64,000 bases of DNA from assembly GCF_902141855.1 (NCBI RefSeq), contig NZ_CABFVH010000026.1:1-64000 (forward strand). The letters are read 5' to 3'. A program made the translations under genes and the position numbers. Below are positions 58,179 through 64,000 of the stretch, piece after piece. Numbering within the stretch: position 1 is the stretch's first letter; each line of letters begins with the position of its first letter. Under the pieces are notes generated by a model, which was given only the letters and a program-made list of their open reading frames with translations, was not told where the DNA came from and searched no databases. Source of the DNA: Methylobacterium dankookense (GTDB lineage Bacteria; Pseudomonadota; Alphaproteobacteria; Rhizobiales; Beijerinckiaceae).

Positions 58179-58942
58179 CGTGCAGGATCCTCGGTGGCCG
58201 GCAGCGCCGCGATCAGGTCGCGCAGCGTGGTGATGGTCGAGGCGTCGGCGACGCCGTCGACCCGTGCGGGGCGGAAATGGCGCTGGAAGGCCCGCACCAC
58301 GGCTTCCGTGCGCGCGTCGAAGCTGCCGGTCACGGGCACCTCGTAGCCGTAGAGCGCGAGCATGGCCTGGAGCGCCTCCACCGGCTGGCCGGCATCGCCA
58401 CGGGCGAAGAAGCGTCCGTCGCGGATCGGGACCGGGGGCACGACATGGCCGACGCCCTCCGCCGCGAGCCGCGCCCAGGGAAAGGTCTCGCCGGGATCGT
58501 CCTTGCGCTCGGGCGCGATATCGGAATGGCCGAGCACGCGCGCGGCCGGGATGCTCCAGCGCCCGACGATGTCCCGCGCCAGCGCGATCACCGCCGCGAT
58601 CTGCGCCTCGGGATAGGGGGCGAGCGCGCCCTCCGCGTGGCCGGGATGGACGATCTCGATGCCGAGCGAGCGCGAGTTTACGTCGCGCCAGCCCTTCCAG
58701 GCGCTCGCGCCCGCGTGCCAGGCGCGCCGGCTCTCGGGCACCATCTGCACGATGCGCCCATCCTCCAGCACGACGTAATGGGCGGAGACCTCGGCGGTGG
58801 CGTCGCCGAGCCGCCCGATCGCCGCGGCGGCGCTCTCCATGCCGGTATAGTGCAGGATCAGCAGGTCGGGCCGCGGCCCCTTCCGCTCGCCGTGGTTCGG
58901 CGAGGGGATGACCTGGGTGGCGAGCGGGCTGTCGGTCCTCAC
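58175..58942 (-). CDS. amiD: N-acetylmuramoyl-L-alanine amidase with peptidoglycan-binding domain
   Basis: A 255-residue protein. Residues ~10-165 are an Amidase_2 zinc domain (DLLILHYTGM with first His, the Glu region NSRSLGIEIVHPG, and LGHSDIAPERKDDPG with second His and the Asp ligand). Residues ~185-250 are a peptidoglycan-binding 1 domain (GQPVEALQAMLALYGYEVPVTGSFDARTEAVVRAFQRHF). It cleaves the amide between N-acetylmuramic acid and the peptide. No signal peptide is seen from the GTG start, which overlaps the upstream stop (GTGA), so a cytosolic AmpD-like recycling role is possible; AmiD orthologues are usually lipoproteins. Confidence 0.85.
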   Translation of the reverse strand: MRTDSPLATQVIPSPNHGERKGPRPDLLILHYTGMESAAAAIGRLGDATAEVSAHYVVLEDGRIVQMVPESRRAWHAGASAWKGWRDVNSRSLGIEIVHPGHAEGALAPYPEAQIAAVIALARDIVGRWSIPAARVLGHSDIAPERKDDPGETFPWARLAAEGVGHVVPPVPIRDGRFFARGDAGQPVEALQAMLALYGYEVPVTGSFDARTEAVVRAFQRHFRPARVDGVADASTITTLRDLIAALPATEDPAR

Positions 58943-59664
58943 TGCGACGCGCCCTCGGCCTCGATGCGGTCGTAGGCCGCGTTGATGGCGGCGAGCCGCT
59001 TGGTGGCGATCGCCACCGCCTCCGGCGGCAGGCCGCGGGCGATGGCCCGGTCCGGATGATTCTCGGAGACGAGCTGGCGGTGGCGCGCCTTCACGGCCGC
59101 GGCATCCGTGCCGCGCTCCAGGCCGAGGACGAGGTAGGGGTCGTCGGCGAGCCGGACATGGCGGGCGGCGATGCGGCGGAAGGCCGCCTCGTCGAGGCCG
59201 AAGATCTCGGCGACCGCGTTGAGATAGCGCTCCTCGGCCTCGTGGATCGCCCCGTCCGCGGTGGCGATGTGGAACAGGCCGTCGAGCACGTCCTCGAGCA
59301 GCGCCGGCTCCTCGCTGAAGGTGGCGGCGAGCTGGCTGGCATAGGCCTCGAAGCCGGCGGTGGTGGTCTTGGCGAGATCGAACAGGCGCTCGACGCCGGC
59401 CCGCTCGGCGGGCTCGACCTGCACCACCTTGCCGAAGGCCTCGACCTCGGAGGGCGTCACCACCCCGTCGGACTTCGCCATCTTGGCGGCGAGCGCCACG
59501 AGGCCGGTGGTGAAGACCACGTCGCGGGGCGTGCGCCCGAACGGCGCGCCCTCGCGGTCGATCAGGTAGTGGCCGGCCACGCCGCCTGCGAGCGCCCCGA
59601 GCGGGCCGCCGATCGCCAGGCCGAGCCCCGCGCCGCCGATCTTGCCCCACAGCCCCGCGCTCAT
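58939..59664 (-). CDS. DjlA-like protein (TerB domain plus DnaJ domain)
   Basis: A 241-residue protein. A glycine-rich hydrophobic N-terminus (LWGKIGGAGLGLAIGGPLGALAGGVAGHYL) could insert in the membrane. Residues ~45-165 form a TerB-like helical domain (VFTTGLVALAAKMAKSDGVVTPSEVEAF, IATADGAIHEAEERYL). Residues ~175-240 form a J domain (PYLVLGLERGTDAAAVKARHRQLVSENHPDRA), which has the HPD tripeptide for DnaK. This is the DjlA/DjlB plan of co-chaperones. It is translationally coupled to the amidase gene. The start was set at MSAGLWGK. Confidence 0.85.
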   Translation of the reverse strand: MSAGLWGKIGGAGLGLAIGGPLGALAGGVAGHYLIDREGAPFGRTPRDVVFTTGLVALAAKMAKSDGVVTPSEVEAFGKVVQVEPAERAGVERLFDLAKTTTAGFEAYASQLAATFSEEPALLEDVLDGLFHIATADGAIHEAEERYLNAVAEIFGLDEAAFRRIAARHVRLADDPYLVLGLERGTDAAAVKARHRQLVSENHPDRAIARGLPPEAVAIATKRLAAINAAYDRIEAEGASQ

Positions 59665-59764
59665 CGCGTCTCGGTCCGGGCTCGGGGGAAGGGGAGGGGC
59701 ATCGTCGGGTCGCGGGCGCTGGTGGAGGGCCGCGAGGGATAGCCGCTTCGGCCGCGACGAGAAA

Positions 59765-59790
59765 GGGCCGGAGCCGTCGGGCTCCGGCCC
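59765..59790. terminator. Perfect 11-bp GC-rich hairpin
   Basis: GGGCCGGAGCC and GGCTCCGGCCC pair around GTCG, downstream of the glycine-zipper lipoprotein gene on the minus strand and upstream of the DjlA-like gene. No T tract. Confidence 0.5.
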
Positions 59791-59844
59791 CCGATCATGC
59801 GGAAGGCGCAAAGGACGGCCCCGCTTCGGGCCGCCGCCTCCCGA

Positions 59845-60114
59845 TCAGCGGCAGTACACGTCGCCGTAGGCGTCGCGGTAGGTGCCGTAGGGGCAGCGCG
59901 GGGCGGTCGAGGCGCCGACGATCGCGCCGCTGGCGCCCCCGATCGCGGCACCCGCCAACGCGCCGCCGGCCCGGCCGGTGGCGAGGCCGCCCACCGCCGC
60001 GCCGAGGCCGGCGCCGAGGGCGGCGCCGCCGAGCGCGCGGTCCTGCGGCGTGTTGCAGGCGGCGAGCGACAGGGCCATGGCGCCGGCGAGGGCGGCGCTG
60101 ACGAGCTTCTTCAT
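59845..60114 (-). CDS. Glycine-zipper (YMGG-like) lipoprotein
   Basis: An 89-residue protein with a lipoprotein leader (MKKLVSAALAGAMALSLAAC, lipidated Cys20). It continues with NTPQDRALGGAALGAGLGAA and further G-x-x-x-G repeats typical of glycine zippers, then a C-terminal CPYGTYRDAYGDVYC with two cysteines. Glycine-zipper lipoproteins sit in the outer membrane; their role is not established. It is divergent from ureE. Confidence 0.8.
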   Translation of the reverse strand: MKKLVSAALAGAMALSLAACNTPQDRALGGAALGAGLGAAVGGLATGRAGGALAGAAIGGASGAIVGASTAPRCPYGTYRDAYGDVYCR

Positions 60115-60308
60115 GGTTCAGACTCCCTTGTGCGGTCCGGCGTGTCGCCGCCCTGCGGTCCGTTGTGGTGCGGCCCGAGCTTAGCCGTTATGACCGTGGA
60201 ATGCGCGCCACACGGCCAAGGTTCCGTCAGGGCGGCATCGTGGCGGGATCAAGCCTTCCCTTTTGTCACGCCCGCCCCAACATCCGGGCCTGACCGTTCG
60301 AGGACACC

Positions 60309-60917
60309 ATGCAGAGAGCCACCACCCTCGTCCGCAAGCCCGCCGTTCGCGCTGATGCCGTGGTCGACACCGTCGTCCTCGGCCATGCCGCCCGCGCCGC
60401 CGGCTCCGGCCATCTCCACGCGGAGGGCGGCCTCGCCTTCGACCTCGCCCTGGCCAAGGCGGCGGTGATCGAGGACGGCGACGCCCTGCGCCTGGAGGAC
60501 GGACGCCTCGTCGCCGTGCGCGCCGCCGCGGAGGCGCTCCTGGAGGTGCGCGCGGAGAACCCCGCCCGCCTGATGCGCCTCGCCTGGCAGCTCGGCGGCA
60601 ACCACGTGGAGGCCGAGATCGGCGCGGACGCGCTCTACGTGCCGGACACTCCCGCCAATGCCGAGCTGATCCGCGGCCAGGGCTGCGCGGCGAGCCCGGT
60701 CTCGCGCGCCTTCCGCCCCGAGCGCGCGGCGCACGACCACAGCAGCTGCGGGCACGACCACGGTCACGGGCATGATCACGATCACGATCATGCGCACGGC
60801 CATGATCATGCCCACGATCACGCGCATGGGCATGATGATCACGGCCATCGTCACGAGCACGGGCATGAGCATCATGCCGGGCACGTGCACGGCCCCGGCT
60901 GCCGCCACGACCACTGA
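60309..60917 (+). CDS. ureE: Urease accessory protein UreE, orphan, with long His-rich tail
   Basis: A 202-residue nickel metallochaperone. The N-terminal domain (~20-85, GHLHAEGGLAFDLALAKAAVIEDGDALRLEDGRLVAV) and the metal-binding domain (~90-145, LAWQLGGNHVEAEIGADALYVP, with the conserved dimer-interface His) match UreE. The final ~60 residues are mostly His/Asp/Gly (about 25 histidines) and would bind many Ni or Zn ions. No urease structural or other accessory genes are in the window. dusA follows by 18 bases. Confidence 0.9.
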   Translation: MQRATTLVRKPAVRADAVVDTVVLGHAARAAGSGHLHAEGGLAFDLALAKAAVIEDGDALRLEDGRLVAVRAAAEALLEVRAENPARLMRLAWQLGGNHVEAEIGADALYVPDTPANAELIRGQGCAASPVSRAFRPERAAHDHSSCGHDHGHGHDHDHDHAHGHDHAHDHAHGHDDHGHRHEHGHEHHAGHVHGPGCRHDH

Positions 60918-60935
60918 AGGACCGCGCCCGCCCCG

Positions 60936-61925
60936 ATGACGCCCGAGGACGTCCGCTTCTCCGTTGCCCCCATGATGGACTGGACGGACCGGCATTGCCG
61001 GGCCTTCCATCGCGTCCTCTCGCGCCGCGCCCGGCTCTACAGCGAGATGGTCACCACCGGCGCCGTGCTGCACGGGGACCGTGAGCGGCTGCTCGGTTTC
61101 TCGGAGACCGAGCATCCCGTGGCGGTGCAGCTCGGCGGCTCGAATCCCGGCGAGCTCGCGCAGGCCGCGATGATCGCGGAGGGGTTCGGCTACGACGAGG
61201 TCAACCTCAATGTCGGCTGCCCGTCCGATCGGGTGCAGGAGGGCCGGTTCGGGGCCTGCCTGATGCGCGAGCCGGCGCTCGTCGCCGAATGCGTCGCGGC
61301 GATGAAGGCGGCGGTGCGCGTGCCGGTGACCGTAAAATGCCGCATCGGCGTGGACGAGCAGGATCCGGAGGCGGCCCTCGACGCGATGGCGCAGGCGGTG
61401 GTCGCCGCGGGCGTCGACGCCCTGGTGGTGCACGCGCGCAAGGCCTGGCTGCAGGGCCTGTCGCCGAAGGAGAACCGCGACGTGCCGCCGCTCGATTACG
61501 GCCGCGTCGCGCGCCTCAAGGCGGCGCATCCGGATCTGCCGATCGCCGTCAACGGCGGCATCGCCACCCTTGAGCAGGCGCAGGCACGGCTTGCCGAGGT
61601 CGACGGTGCGATGGTGGGCCGCGCGGCTTATACAGAGCCGGCCCTGCTCCTCGGCGTCGATCCGGAGCTGTTCGGCGAGGCGGCGCCGCACGCGGACGCC
61701 TTCGCGGCGGTTGAGGCCTTCGAGCCCTACATCGCCGCGATGCTGGAGCGTGGCGAGCGGCTCCACGCCGTGACCCGGCACATGCTCGGCCTGTTCAACG
61801 GGCGCCCGGGCGCGCGAGCCTTTCGGCGCCACCTCTCCACGGCCGGCATGCGGCCCGACGCCGACCTCGGCACCTTGCGCACGGCGGTCGCCTTCGTCTC
61901 GCGCGACCGGGCCGAGGCTGCGTGA
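60936..61925 (+). CDS. dusA: tRNA-dihydrouridine(20/20a) synthase DusA
   Basis: A 329-residue FMN-dependent enzyme that reduces uridine in the tRNA D-loop. FSVAPMMDWTDRHCRAFHR is the N-terminal FMN block, LQLGGSNP-type (VAVQLGGSNPGELA) follows, and the catalytic cysteine is in LNVGCPSDRVQEGRFGACLM. VTVKCRIGVDEQD and the DusA-specific VVHARKAWLQGLSPKENRDVPPL match the family. Length is typical. It is downstream of ureE in the same direction; a four-hairpin repeat starts at its stop. Confidence 0.95.
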   Translation: MTPEDVRFSVAPMMDWTDRHCRAFHRVLSRRARLYSEMVTTGAVLHGDRERLLGFSETEHPVAVQLGGSNPGELAQAAMIAEGFGYDEVNLNVGCPSDRVQEGRFGACLMREPALVAECVAAMKAAVRVPVTVKCRIGVDEQDPEAALDAMAQAVVAAGVDALVVHARKAWLQGLSPKENRDVPPLDYGRVARLKAAHPDLPIAVNGGIATLEQAQARLAEVDGAMVGRAAYTEPALLLGVDPELFGEAAPHADAFAAVEAFEPYIAAMLERGERLHAVTRHMLGLFNGRPGARAFRRHLSTAGMRPDADLGTLRTAVAFVSRDRAEAA

Positions 61926-62046
61926 AGATCCCGGGATTCCCAAGGGACAAGTCCCTTGGGCGGGGTGTCGGGTCGGAGACCCGGCCTGTACCAGGGCGCT
62001 GCCCTGGATCCGCGAAAGGGACGATCCCTTTCGAGATCCGGATTCG
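61926..62046 (+). repeat. Dispersed four-hairpin repeat family D, copy 2
   Basis: Directly after the dusA stop: CAAGGGAC/GTCCCTTG, GGGTC/GACCC, CCAGGGC/GCCCTGG and GAAAGGGAC/ATCCCTTTC, bounded by GATCCCGGG and GAGATCCGG. It has the same four-stem order as 42444-42560; the second and third stems differ in bases but still pair. Confidence 0.85.
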
Positions 62047-62056
62047 GAGACTCGCT

Positions 62057-62542
62057 GTGATCCGCGCCCTGACGATGGCGGCTCTCCTCGCCGCGACCGG
62101 AGCCGCCGCCGCGCCGGCCGATCCGTTCCGGCCCTCGCCCGCCGAGGCGGTGCGGCTGGTGCGCGAGCACCGCACGAACGGCTACGTCACCGTCGCACGG
62201 ACGCTCGCCCAGGCCGGGCGCGAGCGGCGCGACAGCTTCCGGGTCTCCGGTCTCTATCCCGAGCAGCGGCCGGGCGAGAGCTTCACCCGCGTCCGCCTCT
62301 GCTACTGGCTGCGCGCGCCGGGCACGCGGGCCCAGCCCCTCTGCGACATCACCTTCATCGTCTCGACCAATCCCGCCCATGTGGAGCCGGCCGAGCGTTT
62401 CGAAGGGCTCGGCCGCGACCTGCAGGACGGGCCGCAGGCCTTCCTGCGCGGGCTCGACCGCGAGCTGGCCCTGCAGCGCGATCCGGCCGAGCGCGTACGG
62501 CGGACCGTGCTCGACCCGTTCGAGCTTTACGACTGGCGCTGA
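62057..62542 (+). CDS. Exported protein of unknown function
   Basis: A 161-residue protein with a signal peptide (MIRALTMAALLAATGAAAAP) from a GTG start. The mature part is soluble with two cysteines (RLCYWLRAPG, QPLCDITFIV) that could form a disulfide, and ends in a helix (RTVLDPFELYDW). The upstream in-frame ATG would place the family D repeat inside the coding region and is unlikely. No family recognised. Confidence 0.65.
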   Translation: MIRALTMAALLAATGAAAAPADPFRPSPAEAVRLVREHRTNGYVTVARTLAQAGRERRDSFRVSGLYPEQRPGESFTRVRLCYWLRAPGTRAQPLCDITFIVSTNPAHVEPAERFEGLGRDLQDGPQAFLRGLDRELALQRDPAERVRRTVLDPFELYDWR

Positions 62543-62677
62543 GGCCGGGCCCACGGACCTGTTCGCAATCGGACGGCTGGGACGCGCAGACAACAGATTG
62601 GGACGCGCTGCGAACGCGTGTGGCGGCGGAACCTGTATCCTGAAAGCTGTTTGCTGGCTGTGAGATGCGGGTTCGGG

Positions 62678-62944
62678 ATGACAGGGGTGGGAAACCGTGG
62701 CCGGCTGGTCCGGCAGGGTCGGATGCCGGGGCGTCCGGCCTGGCTTCGGCGCCGCGCGCCGCGCGTCGCGCGGGCCATCGAGGCGGCCCGCCGCCGCCGT
62801 GCGGACGGCCCGCAGGAGGCGGATCGGCTTCCCAGGACGGGCGCCAACGACAACGCAATCCCCGCGCCCCACGCCGAAGCCGGTGCCGCGGACGAGCGCG
62901 CGCCTGGGCAGGGCCCTGAGGCCGGGCGACCGGGCAGGGCTTAA
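62678..62944 (+). CDS. Possible arginine-rich small protein (doubtful)
   Basis: An 88-residue frame: MTGVGNRGRLVRQGRMPGRP, then AIEAARRRRADG and GANDNAIPAPHAEAG. The basic N-terminus and the G-A-N-D-N block resemble small rhizobial proteins, but arginine/glycine-rich frames arise by chance at this GC content. No ribosome site is evident. It lies in the roughly 420-base gap before the quinoprotein-associated genes, in which I see nothing else. Confidence 0.3.
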   Translation: MTGVGNRGRLVRQGRMPGRPAWLRRRAPRVARAIEAARRRRADGPQEADRLPRTGANDNAIPAPHAEAGAADERAPGQGPEAGRPGRA

Positions 62945-62961
62945 AGCGGTACCGATCCCGT

Positions 62962-63546
62962 TCAGCGCTCCGGCTCGATGGGCGCGAGCGCGGCCCAGGC
63001 CGGGTCGGGCTTCACCACGGCGGTGTCGTGGTCGTCCTGCCAGCCCTCGACGCCTTCCGGGAACCAGTGGACGTTGCTGTAGCCACGCAACGCGAGGCGG
63101 CGGCCGGCATTCCAGCTGCCCCAGCATTCCGGCCGGCAGAAGGTCACGATGGCCTTGCTCGTGTCGCCGCCCGTCAGCTCCTCGACGCGGCGGAAGAACA
63201 GGGCCTCGCGCTCGGGCGCCAGGGGGGCGACGCCCGCGCCCGGCATCCAGACGGCGCCGGGGATTGAGCGATGGGTCGGCAGCCAGGGCCGGTCGGCCGG
63301 AAAGTTCGCCGGCTTGCGGTCGGCCACCACCACGTCGAGGAGCACGGGCTTGTCCGGCATCATCGCCGCGAGCCGCTTCCCGTCGATCACCGTCGCGCCT
63401 TCGAGCGTCGCCGGCGTGTAGCCCCGCTGCGGTCCGGTCCAGAGCCCATCGGGCTCCGGCACGTTGACGGGGGAATCGGCGGGCGTGGCCGCCGCCAGCG
63501 CGACCAGCGCCAGGGCGCCGGCCGCCATTCTCGCCAAAACGCGCAT
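62962..63546 (-). CDS. Rhodanese-like PQQ-dependent catabolism-associated CxxxCW protein
   Basis: A 194-residue exported protein (signal MRVLARMAAGALALVALAAA). A rhodanese-like fold follows: VIDGKRLAAMMPDKPVLLDVVV, HRSIPGAVWMPGAGV, and the active loop FCRPECWGSWNAGRRLALRGY, the signature of a family found beside PQQ-dependent alcohol dehydrogenases (named for a C-x-x-C-W motif; here C-x3-C-W). It is probably periplasmic and involved in maturation or redox chemistry of the quinoprotein. It follows a SoxYZ-like gene on the same strand by five bases. Confidence 0.88.
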   Translation of the reverse strand: MRVLARMAAGALALVALAAATPADSPVNVPEPDGLWTGPQRGYTPATLEGATVIDGKRLAAMMPDKPVLLDVVVADRKPANFPADRPWLPTHRSIPGAVWMPGAGVAPLAPEREALFFRRVEELTGGDTSKAIVTFCRPECWGSWNAGRRLALRGYSNVHWFPEGVEGWQDDHDTAVVKPDPAWAALAPIEPER

Positions 63547-63551
63547 GCGGC

Positions 63552-64000
63552 TCAGTTGCTCGCCGTCGGCGCGGTGAAGCTGTGCTCCCAGCGCCCGCCC
63601 TGGTTGTCGGTGGCGGTGACCTTGATCGGCCCCTTGCCCTCGGGGAGGAAGGCGAAGTTGATCACCGGGTTCGAGGCGATGGAGATGTCGCCGTCCATCA
63701 CGAAGACGTTCTTCGTCCCGTAATCGACCGTGAGCTTGTTGATGTAGCGCGCGGGCGTGTAGTCGCGCGTCAGCTGGTTCATCTGCATGCCGGAGAAGTT
63801 CGGGTGGCGGATCATCAGCGTCGCCTCGACCGGCTTGCCGGGCTGGGCCTCGCCCGCGAACTTCATCCGCATGTCGCCCATGCCCTTCATCGCCTCCTCG
63901 TCGCTCATCCCCATGGGCGCCGAGCAGCCGCCAGAGGCCTTCACGAACTTGGTCGCCTCGAACAGGCCGCCATCCTTGGTCTCGGCCACGGCGTGGACGT
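63552..64000 (-). CDS. Quinoprotein dehydrogenase-associated SoxYZ-like carrier (cut by window edge)
   Basis: The visible 148 residues run VHAVAETKDGGLFEATKFVK, then ASGGCSAPMG, the cysteine-bearing swinging-arm motif of SoxY, and a SoxZ-like beta domain (KPVEATLMIRHPNFSGMQMN ... TARYINKLTVDYG-like stretch, FLPEGKGPIKVTATDNQGGRWEHSF). SoxYZ fusions of this type sit in PQQ-dependent alcohol dehydrogenase clusters. The N-terminal part and any dehydrogenase gene lie beyond the window. Confidence 0.88.
   Translation of the reverse strand, partial: VHAVAETKDGGLFEATKFVKASGGCSAPMGMSDEEAMKGMGDMRMKFAGEAQPGKPVEATLMIRHPNFSGMQMNQLTRDYTPARYINKLTVDYGTKNVFVMDGDISIASNPVINFAFLPEGKGPIKVTATDNQGGRWEHSFTAPTASN

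Noticed and set aside
60720..60917. Short tandem repeat (CATGATCACGAT-like units)
   Set aside because: These are His/Asp codons of the UreE tail in frame, not an independent DNA repeat.
1..64000. CRISPR arrays, tRNA or rRNA genes, prophage
   Set aside because: No regularly spaced direct repeats, no cloverleaf-like T-arm sequence in gaps and no phage structural genes were noticed by eye; a dedicated tRNA search was not possible.

Overview
The window is high-GC alphaproteobacterial chromosome, most likely from a Methylobacterium/Methylorubrum-type methylotroph. This rests on a two-gene NAD-dependent formate dehydrogenase of the fdh1 (tungsten/molybdenum) type, a formaldehyde-activating-enzyme homologue, quinoprotein-linked accessory genes at the right edge, two DUF6894 proteins, and several families of dispersed extragenic repeats. 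The assignment is inference; no rRNA or tRNA gene is present to test it.

Layout. 0-8 kb: start of ruvB, a DUF6894 gene preceded by a LexA-type box, the divergent biotin genes bioF/bioA, a single receiver protein, a MarR regulator, a methyltransferase, two small membrane proteins, and a leucine-rich-repeat protein fused to a kinase domain. 8-13 kb: gamma-glutamyltransferase, HupE/UreJ, an MFS symporter with a metal-dependent amidohydrolase. 13-17 kb: a small exopolysaccharide set (VpsF-like polymerase, GH10 glycosidase, acyltransferase 3). 17-30 kb: purC, DUF2721, two CheB-type proteins (one a CheB-CheR-PAS-HWE kinase), a complete IS5-family insertion, a frameshifted hybrid histidine kinase, a PepSY protein and an MFS exporter.

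30-42 kb: a methionine-cycle block (ArsR-type regulator fused to a methyltransferase, metF, metH) with a perfect palindrome over the regulator's start codon; a VapBC pair behind a perfect 18-bp inverted repeat; a lipoprotein; a divergent Fae homologue; a spermidine-synthase-like protein overlapping an HI0933-type flavoprotein; a TerC protein; and a family 2 glycosyltransferase.

44-54.3 kb: the functional core. A promoter-like site leads into a small unknown gene, fdh1B, fdh1A and then four overlapping or closely spaced cofactor genes: a degenerate MoeA, a MoeA fused to a periplasmic-binding-like domain, MobB and a standard MoeA. Formate oxidation and assembly of its pterin cofactor therefore appear to be co-ordered in one array. 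54.3-57.2 kb is a patchy accessory stretch (HlyD tail remnant, low-GC DNA, repeats, a DUF2336 fragment). 57-64 kb: small secreted proteins, a DjlA-like/amidase/secreted-protein operon, a glycine-zipper lipoprotein, an orphan UreE with a long His tail, dusA, and the start of a PQQ-dehydrogenase-associated pair.

At least five dispersed repeat families (A-E) occur two or three times each within 64 kb. Families A, B and D repeatedly begin at or within a few bases of a stop codon, and D folds into four hairpins whose pairing is kept while its sequence changes. These repeats, the cofactor operon with three MoeA-type proteins, the LRR-kinase and the Fae homologue lacking the catalytic histidine are the most interesting observations.
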